Shown piece after piece: positions 1 to 7,947 of a DNA stretch of 64,000 bases; position 1 is the first letter of the stretch, and each line of letters starts with the position of its first letter. Location of the stretch: NCBI GenBank assembly GCA_050248955.1, contig JBFWRK010000001.1, positions 310,001-374,000 of the forward strand, read 5' to 3'. Made by a program: the position numbers and the translations under genes. The notes under the pieces are model-generated. The model had not been told where the DNA came from. It did no database searches and worked only from the letters and a program-made list of their open reading frames with translations. Source of the DNA: JBFWRK01 sp050248955. GTDB taxonomy: Bacteria > Actinomycetota > Acidimicrobiia > Acidimicrobiales > Ilumatobacteraceae.

Positions 1-69
1 GCCGACCCCTCGAGCCCGCCGCCGACCCCTCGAGCCCGCCGCCGGGACCCGAGCCACCCCCCCCCCCCC
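1..69. repeat. Short tandem repeat and C-homopolymer
   Basis: A 20-bp unit occurs twice head to tail at 1-20 and 21-40. It is followed by two copies of GGGACCCGAGCCAC separated by a run of 13 C at 57-69. No open frame with coding character crosses it. Homopolymers of this length are prone to slippage and to assembly error. Confidence 0.75.
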
Positions 70-86
70 GGGACCCGAGCCACGCC

Positions 87-194
87 GTTTCTCTGCTCAT
101 CGGCGTCACCAGCCCCGGTCTCTGCTCGGGCGAGGTCGTTGGATGTCCGGATGGGAGCTGAGAACCGGTCGGGCGTCGGCGGCGAGCAGAGAAC
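87..194 (+). repeat. 108-bp MITE-like intergenic element, copy A
   Basis: This 108-bp non-coding segment recurs in inverted orientation at 5261-5368 with, by my count, 8 mismatches and no indel (about 93% identity). Its ends are near-inverted repeats: GTTTCTCTGCTC on the left and the complement of GTTCTCTGCTC on the right. Inside are a second TCTCTGCTC word and an inverted GAGCTGAGA word, so the whole can fold back on itself. It has no coding capacity. It ends 17 bp past the stop codon of the neighbouring minus-strand hydrolase gene and could also serve as that gene's 3' hairpin. Confidence 0.8.
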
Positions 195-211
195 TTCGGT
201 CCGTCAGGCGG

Positions 212-1954
212 TCAGGGAAAGCGGGTGTCGAGTGCTCGGAACGCCGTGACGGCGTGGAAGCCGTCCGTCCAACCCGACAGGTCGACGACGATGTCCGTCT
301 CGACCGAGGTCGTGACGCACGCCATGCCACCATCCCCCGGCCCGACCAGGGCGAAGTTCGCGATCGTGCTCGCCGGCATCGTGTTGAGCGTCGACGTGGG
401 CGGGAACGGGCCACCGCACGGGTATGCGGTCAGGAAGCCCGGGCCGAGGGTGTCGACCGCGGTGATGTTGAGGAACGCACCGGTCGCGACTGCGGGCTGG
501 TCGACCCCACCCGTGATCCGGACCTGGACGGTGTCGCCGGCGGCGAGCCGGCTCGTCTCGCGGGTGTCGAGCAAGCGCACCGGCGTGCGCATCGAAACCG
601 GCGCGGTGCCGGAGAACGCGCCGATGACATCGACGACGACGTGGGCGGGCTGCGACGTGACGACGCAGACCTTGCGATCGGCGCCTGGTGCGACGACCGC
701 CATGTTCGGGACGGTCGCACCGGCGACGAAGTTCAGGTTCGCGGCCAGCGGCGGCGGCGTCCCGCACGGATAGGCCGTCGCGTACCCGGCGAGCGTCGGC
801 TCCGTCACGGTGACACTGAGGATCGCCGCTCGAGCGTCCGGTGACATGCCCGGCACGTCGTCGAGATCGATCTCGACCGGCGTCAGTCGCGGCCATGGCG
901 GAGCGCCGCCCGCGCGCGAGTCGAACGCCCGACTGGGTCCGACCGGGACGATGCCGTCGGCGGCCGAGAACCACCCCTGCACGTCGACGACGAGATCGGT
1001 GGATGCGCTGTTGAACAGGCAGATCCGTCCGCCATCGCCGACCTCGACGATCGCGGCGCCGTTCACGGTAGCTGCGGCCGCGTGGTTCCCGTTCGCGGTG
1101 AACGGGCGGTCGCGCCCGCATGGGTATGCCGTGATGAAGCCCGCGGCGCGGCCGTTGACCGCGGTGAGGTTGACCGCAACCGCGACCGCGTCGGCCGGCA
1201 CAGCGCCGACACCGGCGACCGTCACGGGAGTGACGGTGCCCGCCGGGAGTCGCGTGGTCGCGGCAGCCGCTGCCTCGGCGATCGTCGCCGCGTAGAGCGC
1301 GGCACCCGTGGTGTTGAGGTGGATCGCGTCGTAGGTCAGTCCCGGGCGGTCGGCGACGGCCGCCCAGTCGGCGAGCGACAGATCGGGATGGCGGGCGAGA
1401 GCGGCGCGGAGGTGCGCGTTGACGGTGGGGAAGTACCAGTAGTACGGCTGGACCTGTCGCCACGCCGACGGCGTGATGTACTGCGGCTTCACTTCGCGGA
1501 GCGTGACCCAGATGATGTCCCGCGCTCCGGCGGCCCGGAGGGTGGCGATCATGTGGTCGATCGAGCGGTCGAAGCGCTCCGGGTCCCAGTACGGGTAGTT
1601 GTAGCCGCCTGCGACGACCGCGATCCCGTTCACGAAGAGCTCGGGGTTCGAGGCGATGCGCGGCCGCACGAGACGCTCTTCGAGCAGTTCGACGAAGAGC
1701 GCCGGAGTGCCGTCGACGACGACGGTGCGTCCGGGGAAGGCAGCCGGCACCGCGTTCTTCGCGCCGAGGCCGACCGAGTCGGTGACCATGTAGACGTTCG
1801 GGAGCGGACCAGCGTTCGTCGTCGATGCGGTCGACCGTGCGATCGGTCCGCCCGAGGCCGCCGAGGGGATGGTGACGAGCGCGCCGAGCAGCGCAGCTGC
1901 GATCGTCAGCAACGTGGTCGTTCGCCCGGTCGTGCCGCTCACGGGACCCACCAT
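212..1954 (-). CDS. Secreted SGNH-type hydrolase with LDTR-type beta repeats
   Basis: The protein of about 580 residues has an N-terminal hydrophobic signal segment (about residues 13-35). An SGNH-like domain follows, with TDSVGLG (Ser60) in the block I position and DAIHLN (Asp209, His212) in the block V position. The usual GDS is TDS here. The C-terminal half consists of repeats of about 115 residues, each with a YPCG/CxxN-type cysteine pair and an (A/L)xD(S/T)R motif; the last repeat stops just after LDTR. ATG at 1954 is chosen; GTG at 1942 would give a 4-base GTGA overlap with the upstream gene. It is probably co-transcribed with and paralogous to that gene. The substrate is unknown; cell-wall or polysaccharide esters are plausible. 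Confidence 0.8.
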   Translation of the reverse strand: MVGPVSGTTGRTTTLLTIAAALLGALVTIPSAASGGPIARSTASTTNAGPLPNVYMVTDSVGLGAKNAVPAAFPGRTVVVDGTPALFVELLEERLVRPRIASNPELFVNGIAVVAGGYNYPYWDPERFDRSIDHMIATLRAAGARDIIWVTLREVKPQYITPSAWRQVQPYYWYFPTVNAHLRAALARHPDLSLADWAAVADRPGLTYDAIHLNTTGAALYAATIAEAAAAATTRLPAGTVTPVTVAGVGAVPADAVAVAVNLTAVNGRAAGFITAYPCGRDRPFTANGNHAAAATVNGAAIVEVGDGGRICLFNSASTDLVVDVQGWFSAADGIVPVGPSRAFDSRAGGAPPWPRLTPVEIDLDDVPGMSPDARAAILSVTVTEPTLAGYATAYPCGTPPPLAANLNFVAGATVPNMAVVAPGADRKVCVVTSQPAHVVVDVIGAFSGTAPVSMRTPVRLLDTRETSRLAAGDTVQVRITGGVDQPAVATGAFLNITAVDTLGPGFLTAYPCGGPFPPTSTLNTMPASTIANFALVGPGDGGMACVTTSVETDIVVDLSGWTDGFHAVTAFRALDTRFP

Positions 1955-3708
1955 CCTGTCGTGTCGAAGACGACGTGGCTGCTGACGGCGGCGTTCACGC
2001 CCATGCTCGGTGAGATGCCGACGGTGACCGAGTTCGCGACGACACCGGCTCGGGCCGCGTTGAGGCTCGCGGTCAGCGGGAGTGGGCCGGCGCCGGGGAA
2101 CGCGGTCAGATGGGCGTCGAGCGCCGGGTCGACCATCGTCAGCGTGCCGCTGACCGCCTGCGCCCCGATCGGCGCGACCGCCAGCTCGACGGTCTGCGAC
2201 CGGCCGAGGCGACCGGTCCAGCCGCCGGTGCCGTCGCGGGTGTCGAGCATGCGCGCCGGAACCCCGGGCACGAATCGCAGCGCGCCCGTCGGGGAGAACG
2301 CGCCGGTCAGGTCGACGACGACGTCGGTCGGAACGTTCGAGTAGATGCACACCCCGCCGGCCTCCCCCGCTGGAACGAACGCGGCGCCGCCGACCGTCTC
2401 GCCGGCGCGGAAGTTGACGTTCGCGACCGTCGGCATCGTGCCACCGCACGGGAACGCGGTGAGGTAGCCGGGGAGCGTGGAGCCGGTAGCCGTGATGTTG
2501 AGCACGACCGCAGTCGCTCCCGGCGGCGTCGGCACCCGGACGACCTGCGAGCGGCCGGTCTGACGCGTGTCGGCGAGGCGTTCGGGCGGGAACGGGTCGA
2601 GCCGGTCGATGGACGTGGGCGAGAAGACCCCTTGGAGGTCGACGATCAGCTCGGTAGCCGTGGAGCTGAAGATGCACAGGCGCCTGCTGTCGTCGAGTGC
2701 CACGAGCGCGTGGGCGCCGCGGGCGGACCGGGCCACCATGTTGAGCGAAGACGTGGTCGGCATCGCCGCGTCGCACGGCCAGGCAGTGAGGAATCCAGCA
2801 GTTGCGGGATCGTCGGCGGCGATGTTCACGCTGACGGCCGTCGCGTCGGCGGGGAGGTGACCGGACAGATCGAGGGTGTGGAAGTTCAGAGCGGGCAGGC
2901 GATCACCGGTCGCGCGCGTGTCGAGGACGCGTTCGGGAGGCAACGGCGAGTACCCCACCGGGTCGCCGCTCGCCACGGGGACGGCCGCCGACGCGCCGAT
3001 CGGGAGCGAGGAGCCCCTCCGCGCTGCCACGTCGTCGGCGATGAGTCGTGAGCGGGTGCGATACGCCGACGCGGTCGGTAGGTGCACGCCATCGCCGGAC
3101 ATCGGGATGCCGGAGCTCGCGATCACCGCCGGCCAGTCCCAGACGAGCAGCTCGGATCGGCGGCCGGCGACCGCGTCGAGCGCGGCGTTCCACGTGGCCG
3201 CGTCCGCAGCGTCGGGCATCGTGATCTTCGCCCACCAGACCTGGTGGCCGGGGCCGATCAGGTCGAGGAACCCGTCGATGCTGCGCACGGCGCACTCGAC
3301 CGACTGGAAGCACGAGCTGACCTCGTTCGCGCCCAGGTTCACGACGAAGGTGGTGGCGTCCCAGCCGAGCCGCCGGCGGTTCGTGATCCACGTCGCCATG
3401 TTCGCCCCGTGGCCGTCGGCGAGGAAGCGCCCTGTCTGGAAGCCGACTCCGGCCTTGCTCGTGACGGGTCCCCATCCGTCGCCGGCGAGCATCGCGCCGA
3501 GCGATGGTCCGTAGCCACCGGTCTCCCAGACCGACCCGAGCATGACGGAGTCGCCGATGACGGCGATCGAACCACGTGGTCCGGGCGATGGCGACTCGGT
3601 CTCCACGTAGATCGGTGGTGCCGCGGCCGCCGGTGTCGCATGGAGCGGCACGGCCAGCATGCCGGCGATGGCTGCCGCCGCCATCAACCGAAATCGTGGT
3701 GCTCTCAT
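1939..3708 (-). CDS. Secreted SGNH/GDSL-type hydrolase with three LDTR-type beta repeats
   Basis: The protein has 589 residues. The start at 3708 is chosen because a classic signal peptide follows directly (hydrophobic residues 8-25, Ala-rich cleavage region near 30). The SGNH domain shows GDSVMLG (Ser54), NLGANE and DGVHLP (Asp206, His209). Three C-terminal repeats each begin with an LDTR or ADTR motif. The first two carry the YPC/FPC plus CIFS/CIYS cysteine pair and the third lacks both cysteines. Its stop overlaps the start of the following hydrolase gene, so the two form an operon. Upstream is a 70-bp divergent spacer shared with rnhA. An extracellular esterase or lipase-like role is inferred from the fold. 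Confidence 0.82.
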   Translation of the reverse strand: MRAPRFRLMAAAAIAGMLAVPLHATPAAAAPPIYVETESPSPGPRGSIAVIGDSVMLGSVWETGGYGPSLGAMLAGDGWGPVTSKAGVGFQTGRFLADGHGANMATWITNRRRLGWDATTFVVNLGANEVSSCFQSVECAVRSIDGFLDLIGPGHQVWWAKITMPDAADAATWNAALDAVAGRRSELLVWDWPAVIASSGIPMSGDGVHLPTASAYRTRSRLIADDVAARRGSSLPIGASAAVPVASGDPVGYSPLPPERVLDTRATGDRLPALNFHTLDLSGHLPADATAVSVNIAADDPATAGFLTAWPCDAAMPTTSSLNMVARSARGAHALVALDDSRRLCIFSSTATELIVDLQGVFSPTSIDRLDPFPPERLADTRQTGRSQVVRVPTPPGATAVVLNITATGSTLPGYLTAFPCGGTMPTVANVNFRAGETVGGAAFVPAGEAGGVCIYSNVPTDVVVDLTGAFSPTGALRFVPGVPARMLDTRDGTGGWTGRLGRSQTVELAVAPIGAQAVSGTLTMVDPALDAHLTAFPGAGPLPLTASLNAARAGVVANSVTVGISPSMGVNAAVSSHVVFDTTGWWVP

Positions 3709-3778
3709 CGCTGTCTCCCGCACGAACGCCTCGAGGGCATCACTGTCGCACGATTCGGTCACCGATACCGTGAATGAG

Positions 3779-4291
3779 ATGTCAGTTCTGACCGTGTACA
3801 CCGACGGAGCGTGCTCGGGCAACCCCGGACCAGGTGGCTGGGCGTGGGCGGTGGCGCCCGACGGCGAGGAGTTCGCGAGCGGTGGCGCGGCACACACGAC
3901 GAACCAGCGGATGGAGATCCAAGCCGTGCTCGAGGCGCTGCGCACGCTCGGTGATACGCCGGGCACGATCGAGATCGTGTCGGACTCGACCTACGTCGTG
4001 AACTGCTTCCGTGACGCGTGGTGGAAGGGGTGGCTGGCGCGCGGGTGGAAGAACAGCCAACGTCAGCCGGTCGCCAACCGCGATCTCTGGGAGCCGCTGA
4101 TCGAGCTCGTCCGGGATCGTGGCGACGTGTCGTTCCGCTGGGTGAAGGGCCACAGCGGGGACTTCATGAACGACGTGGTCGACCGCCTCGCCGTCGAAGC
4201 CGCGAAGGGCCCCTTCGACCCGATCCCACCACCGCCCCCCGGTTCACCCGCGGCACCGCTCCCGCCCCCCGCCGCGCCGACGCTGTTCTGA
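3779..4291 (+). CDS. rnhA: Ribonuclease HI
   Basis: This 170-residue protein cleaves the RNA strand of RNA-DNA hybrids in the cytoplasm. The RNase HI fold begins with YTDGACSGNPGPGGWA. The catalytic carboxylates are Asp9, Glu46 (MEI), Asp69 (SDS) and Asp135, with His125 in KGHSG. The last 30 residues are a Pro-rich tail (many PPP and PPPP runs) absent from the core enzyme. The ATG at 3779 immediately precedes the first beta strand; an in-frame GTG three codons upstream is possible. It is transcribed away from the SGNH hydrolase pair. Assignment is firm. Confidence 0.95.
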   Translation: MSVLTVYTDGACSGNPGPGGWAWAVAPDGEEFASGGAAHTTNQRMEIQAVLEALRTLGDTPGTIEIVSDSTYVVNCFRDAWWKGWLARGWKNSQRQPVANRDLWEPLIELVRDRGDVSFRWVKGHSGDFMNDVVDRLAVEAAKGPFDPIPPPPPGSPAAPLPPPAAPTLF

Positions 4292-4402
4292 CGCCGCCCC
4301 CGGCCGCCGCCCGGGTTCCTGGCCTCCCGCCCTCCGCCACGCGGGCGGTCTGGCGTGGTCCGGCTTGGCCCGGAGACGAAGGTGCCGCCTAGCCTCGCCC
4401 GC

Positions 4403-5179
4403 ATGGACATCAACGGCGCAAGCGCAATCGTGACCGGCGGAGCCTCTGGCATCGGTGCTGCCTCGGCTCGGCTCCTGGCGGCCAAGGGCGCCAAGGTCGT
4501 CGTCGCCGACCTGCAGGAGGACAAGGGCAAGGCGCTCGCCGATAAGATCGGTGGCGCGTTCTGCAAGGTCGACGTCACCAACACCGACGACATCGTCAAC
4601 GCCGTCGAGATGGCGAAGTCGATGGGCCCGCTGCGCGTGCTCGTGAACTCGGCCGGTATCGGGTGGGCGCAGCGCACCGTCGGCAAGGACGGCTCGTACG
4701 AGTCGGCGGCGAACCTCGACGCGTTCAAGAAGGTCATCGCGATCAACCTGGTCGGCACGTACGACTGCATTCGTCTCGCAGCGACCGCGATGAGTCAGGC
4801 GGAGCCGATGGATTTCGGCGAGCGGGGCGCGATCGTCAACATCGCCTCGATCGCGGCGTTCGACGGGCAGATCGGGCAGGCCGCGTACTCGTCGTCGAAG
4901 GGCGGCATCGTCGGCATGACGCTCCCGGTCGCCCGCGACCTGGCAGCGATCGGCGTCCGCGTCAACACCGTCGCGCCGGGGCTCATCGACACGCCGATCT
5001 ACGGCCAGGGTGAGAACTCAGAGGCGTTCAAGGCGAACCTCCAGAAGGGTGTCCCCTTCCCGCAGCGCCTCGGCCTGCCGGAGGAGCTCGCCTCGATGGT
5101 GATGGAGTGCGTCACCAACAGCTACATGAACGCCGAGACGATCCGCGTCGACGGGGGCATCCGCTTCCAACCCAAGTGA
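4403..5179 (+). CDS. SDR-family oxidoreductase (3-hydroxyacyl-CoA dehydrogenase-like)
   Basis: The protein has 258 residues and a classical short-chain dehydrogenase layout: TGGASGIG cofactor motif (11-18), a central VNSAG motif in place of NNAG, catalytic Ser149, Tyr162 and Lys166 (YSSSK), and PGLIDTP after the active site. An acidic residue after beta-2 (VVVAD) suggests NAD rather than NADP. The overall pattern resembles type-2 3-hydroxyacyl-CoA dehydrogenases, which would place it in fatty-acid or branched-chain acyl-CoA oxidation, but related steroid or alcohol dehydrogenases cannot be excluded. It appears monocistronic. The ATG at 4403 is chosen because the fold starts at once; no strong Shine-Dalgarno is visible. 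Confidence 0.88.
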   Translation: MDINGASAIVTGGASGIGAASARLLAAKGAKVVVADLQEDKGKALADKIGGAFCKVDVTNTDDIVNAVEMAKSMGPLRVLVNSAGIGWAQRTVGKDGSYESAANLDAFKKVIAINLVGTYDCIRLAATAMSQAEPMDFGERGAIVNIASIAAFDGQIGQAAYSSSKGGIVGMTLPVARDLAAIGVRVNTVAPGLIDTPIYGQGENSEAFKANLQKGVPFPQRLGLPEELASMVMECVTNSYMNAETIRVDGGIRFQPK

Positions 5180-5260
5180 TCCGACGCAGTTGTCGCTCGA
5201 AGTCGTGATGGCCGGGGTGGCCACCGAGCCGGGCGCGCGGCCCGGTCCCGCTCTCCCCGG

Positions 5261-5368
5261 GTTCTCTGCTTGCCGACGACTCCCGACCGGTTCTCCGCTC
5301 CCATCCGGACACCCAACGACCTCGCCCGATCAGAGACCGGAGCTGGTGACGCGGATGAGCAGAGAAAC
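5261..5368 (-). repeat. 108-bp MITE-like intergenic element, copy B (inverted)
   Basis: This is the reverse complement of the element at 87-194, with the same length and about 93% identity. It lies in the 309-bp spacer between the convergent SDR gene and argJ. Together the two copies bracket a 5-kb block (two SGNH hydrolases, rnhA, SDR). Terminal words are GTTCTCTGCT at the left edge and GAGCAGAGAAAC at the right edge. No target-site duplication was obvious by eye. Confidence 0.8.
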
Positions 5369-5382
5369 GTCGTGGCTGGGTC

Positions 5383-5485
5383 AGCGCAGCGGAGACAATC
5401 GCGAGGCCGTGTACGGCGGCGAGGGAAGCGCCAGCGACGAGCCGCAGCCGAGAGCGGTCGAAGCGCAGCGGAGACCAACCGAGGC
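5383..5485. repeat. Pair of about 24-bp direct repeats downstream of argJ
   Basis: AGCGCAGCGGAGAC followed by an AA/CAA variant and CGAGGC occurs at 5383-5407 and again at 5462-5485, just beyond the argJ stop. With the 108-bp element it fills the 5180-5488 spacer, in which I see no gene. Confidence 0.55.
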
Positions 5486-5488
5486 TGT

Positions 5489-6649
5489 TTAGGTCGTGTA
5501 GTCGGCGTTGATCCTGACGTAGCCGTCGGAGAGGTCGCAGCCCCACACGGTGGCGGTGGCGATGCCGGTGTCGAGCGAGACGTGGATGCGCACGTCCTCG
5601 CCACGCATGTACTCGGCCAGGCAGGCGAGTCCGCGCTCGTCGACCTGCCCGGGATAGACCTGCTGGTCGCCGAAGCGGATCACGACCCGCGCCTCGTCGA
5701 TGTCGGTGTCGTCGCTGCACTTGCCGATCGCCATCGCCACGCGGCCCCAGTTCGGGTCGGCGCCGTGCACGGCGGTCTTCACGAGCGGTGAGTTCACGAT
5801 CGCCTTCGCCACCCGCTTGGCCTGAGCGCCGTCCCGGGCCTCGTCGACGCACACCTCGATCAGCTTCGTCGCGCCCTCACCGTCGCGAGCGACCATCTTC
5901 GTCAGCGTCCGCGCGACCTCGAACAGCGCGACCTCGAACTCGTCGACGTCGACGGGGCCGGCGACTCCCGACGCCAGGATCGTCGCGGTGTCGGACGTCG
6001 ACGTGTCCGTGTCGATCGAGACGCAGTTGAACGTCCGGTCGATCACTGACCGGAACACGGCGTCGAGCGCTTCGCGCGCGAGCTCGGCATCCGTGAAGAA
6101 CAGCGTGATCAGCGTGGCCATGTCGGGTTCGATCATCCCGACGCCCTTCGCCACACCGACGATCCGCGCCGACCCTGCGCCGACCGTCGCCGACGCGACC
6201 TTGGGGTGCGTGTCCGTCGTCATGATCCCCGCTGCGACTGCGTCGGCGTCATTGCCACCGAACGGCCACGTGAGCGCGCCGAGCCCGGCCCGAACGCGGT
6301 CCATCGGGTACTGCCGGCCGATCACACCGGTCGACGCGATCAGCACCTCGCCGGCGTCGCACCCCAACGCGGTCGCCACACCGGCAACGACTTCTCGGGC
6401 GTTCGCCAAGCCCTCCGGTCCCGTCGCGACGTTCGCGTTCTTCGAGATGACCACGACCGCACGGGCCACGTTGCCGGCGATGTTCGATCGGCTGACGACG
6501 ACGCTCGGGCCCGAGAACCGCGATCGTGTGAACACACCGGCCGCCGCGCACGGTCGGTCGGCGGCGACCACCACGAAGTCGTCGGTCTCGTCCTTGATGC
6601 CGACGTTGGACACGTGGCAGCTGAAGCCTTGCGGGAGCGGTGTGGTCAC
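5489..6649 (-). CDS. argJ: Glutamate N-acetyltransferase / amino-acid acetyltransferase
   Basis: ArgJ transfers acetyl from N-acetylornithine to glutamate in arginine biosynthesis; bifunctional forms also use acetyl-CoA. The 386-residue length is normal. The self-cleavage site that gives the alpha and beta chains is visible as EPDMATLITL, with nucleophilic Thr179. Other family segments are ISKNANVATG, STGVIG, GMIEPDMATL, NPNWGR-like DPNWGRVAMAIG and a C-terminal INADYTT. The start is GTG at 6649, fixed by a 4-base GTGA overlap with the marR stop. No other arg gene is in the window, so it is separated from any arginine cluster. Mono- versus bifunctionality cannot be told from sequence alone. 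Confidence 0.94.
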   Translation of the reverse strand: MTTPLPQGFSCHVSNVGIKDETDDFVVVAADRPCAAAGVFTRSRFSGPSVVVSRSNIAGNVARAVVVISKNANVATGPEGLANAREVVAGVATALGCDAGEVLIASTGVIGRQYPMDRVRAGLGALTWPFGGNDADAVAAGIMTTDTHPKVASATVGAGSARIVGVAKGVGMIEPDMATLITLFFTDAELAREALDAVFRSVIDRTFNCVSIDTDTSTSDTATILASGVAGPVDVDEFEVALFEVARTLTKMVARDGEGATKLIEVCVDEARDGAQAKRVAKAIVNSPLVKTAVHGADPNWGRVAMAIGKCSDDTDIDEARVVIRFGDQQVYPGQVDERGLACLAEYMRGEDVRIHVSLDTGIATATVWGCDLSDGYVRINADYTT

Positions 6650-7143
6650 GGCTCCGGTTGTACCAGGGCTGCACCGTTCGCTACCCACCCCGCGCGGATC
6701 GCGCCGAGCGCGTCGCCGAGTTGCGCGATCTGCTCGCGGTCGAGGTGGTCGAGCATGTGGCGGCGCACGCTGTCGACGTGGTCGGGTGCGGCCTCGGCGA
6801 GACGGGCGAATCCGTGCTCCGTCAGCACCGCGAGCGAGACCCGGCGATCCTCGACGCTCGGTTCCCGGACGACGAGACCGCCCTTGACGAGACCGTCGAG
6901 ACGGCGGGTCAGGCCGCTCGGGGAGAGCCGCAGGCGGCCGGCGAGATCGCACATCCGCAGGCGGTGCTGTGGTGCCTCGGAGAGGTAGACGAGCACCTGG
7001 TAGTCGCCGAGCGTCAGCCCGTGGGCCCGTACCAGGTCGTCCTCGAGCCGCGACGTCAGTTCGTCGACGAGCTGGACGTAGTTGCGCCACACCCGCATCT
7101 CCGTGTCGTCCAGCCATCTCGTTTGCCTCGGGGTCACCACCAC
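6646..7143 (-). CDS. MarR-family transcriptional regulator
   Basis: This winged-helix regulator of about 165 residues has the MarR layout: an N-terminal dimerisation helix, the LTLGDYQVLVYLSEAP segment, recognition helix around LSPSGLTRRLDGLVKGG and the wing VEDRRVSLAVLTEHG. The start is uncertain. Three consecutive GTG codons (7143, 7140, 7137) are candidates and a TTG at 7173 is possible. Two near-identical palindromes lie immediately upstream, between this gene and the divergent yceI gene, so autoregulation and control of yceI are likely. Its stop overlaps the argJ start by four bases, so argJ appears translationally coupled to it. Confidence 0.88.
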   Translation of the reverse strand: MVVTPRQTRWLDDTEMRVWRNYVQLVDELTSRLEDDLVRAHGLTLGDYQVLVYLSEAPQHRLRMCDLAGRLRLSPSGLTRRLDGLVKGGLVVREPSVEDRRVSLAVLTEHGFARLAEAAPDHVDSVRRHMLDHLDREQIAQLGDALGAIRAGWVANGAALVQPEP

Positions 7144-7175
7144 GCCGCCGAGTCTACCGCTTGTGCACTGCAAAT

Positions 7176-7189
7176 GTTGTGATCACAAC
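7176..7189. promoter_or_regulatory. Palindromic operator-like site 1 (MarR/YceI intergenic)
   Basis: GTTGTGATCACAAC is a perfect 14-bp palindrome in the short spacer between divergent marR and yceI. The sequence is AT-richer than its surroundings. It shares the core GTTGYGATCACAAC with a second site whose centre is 28 bp away. MarR dimers usually bind such sites, so this is the likely operator of the adjacent regulator. Confidence 0.65.
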
Positions 7190-7202
7190 TACCTCCGGGT
7201 AT

Positions 7203-7218
7203 TGTTGCGATCACAACA
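7203..7218. promoter_or_regulatory. Palindromic operator-like site 2 (MarR/YceI intergenic)
   Basis: TGTTGCGATCACAACA is a 16-bp palindrome with one mismatched pair, 26 bp upstream of the yceI start codon. It repeats the core of the 7176-7189 site. Spacing of 28 bp between centres, close to three helical turns, would put two dimers on about the same face of the DNA. Confidence 0.6.
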
Positions 7219-7243
7219 GTTCGTCCGCCTGCAAGGAGCATCC

Positions 7244-7786
7244 ATGTCGCAGTCCAACCTCCCCGTCCCCGGTGTGTACAACGTCGATCCGTCGCACTCG
7301 ACGATCGGGTTCTCGGCCCGCCACCTCATGGTCAGCAAGGTCCGCGGCCGGTTCACCGACTTCACCGGCGTCATCACCATCGCCGAGCAGCCGCTCGACT
7401 CGTCCGTCGAGGCCGTCGCCCAGGTCGCCTCGATCACGACCAACGACGACCAGCGGGACGGCCACCTGAAGAGCGGCGACTTCCTCGATGTCGAGCGCTT
7501 CCCGACGATCACGTTCCGCAGCACGGCACTCCGTCAGGACGGCAGTGACTACGTGCTCGTCGCGGACGTGACGATCAAGGACGTCACGAAGTCGATCGAG
7601 TTCGAGCTCGAGTACGAGGGCACCGAGAAGGACCCGTGGGGCGGCACCCGCGTCGGCTTCAGCGCCGAGGCAGAGGTGAACCGCAAGGACTTCGGGATGG
7701 AGTGGAACGTCGTGCTGGAGACCGGCGGTCTCCTCGTCGGCGAGAAGATCAAGATCAACCTCGACATCGAGGCGGTGCAGGCCTGA
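7244..7786 (+). CDS. YceI-family lipid-binding-like protein (cytoplasmic)
   Basis: The 180-residue protein is one YceI lipocalin-like beta-barrel: YNVDPSHSTIGFSARHLMVSKVRGRF at the start, the ITTNDDQRDGHLKSGDFLDVERFPTITF motif, and a C-terminal GEKIKINLDIEA strand. It has no signal peptide, unlike classical periplasmic YceI, so it should be cytoplasmic. Family members bind polyisoprenoids or other long amphiphiles; the ligand here is unknown. The start at 7244 is supported by AAGGAG at 7232-7237. The gene is divergent from marR with two palindromes in its promoter region, a pairing known from other bacteria. Confidence 0.92.
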   Translation: MSQSNLPVPGVYNVDPSHSTIGFSARHLMVSKVRGRFTDFTGVITIAEQPLDSSVEAVAQVASITTNDDQRDGHLKSGDFLDVERFPTITFRSTALRQDGSDYVLVADVTIKDVTKSIEFELEYEGTEKDPWGGTRVGFSAEAEVNRKDFGMEWNVVLETGGLLVGEKIKINLDIEAVQA

Positions 7787-7793
7787 TCGGAAC

Positions 7794-7828
7794 GTCCGGC
7801 GGGCCTCGGAACAGGCCCTCAGCCGGAC
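7794..7828 (+). terminator. Hairpin terminator after yceI
   Basis: GTCCGGC at 7794 pairs with GCCGGAC at 7822-7828, continued by GGGCCT with AGGCCC around a 6-base loop and a 3-base bulge. The stem has 13 base pairs and begins 7 bp past the stop codon. No U-tract follows, which is common in high-GC actinobacteria. Confidence 0.6.
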
Positions 7829-7947
7829 GACGACGTGACGGCCGACATACCTAGTCGTCACGGATCGTGGCAATACGTCACTCACCCGATGTGGCGAGCT
7901 ACTTCAGGGGTCCATCGTGGAGACATCACCGAGAGGAGGTGCCCACG

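Noticed and set aside
204..1463. Second minus-strand frame over the first SGNH hydrolase
   Set aside because: Arg-rich out-of-frame translation; the hydrolase frame has signal peptide and repeats.
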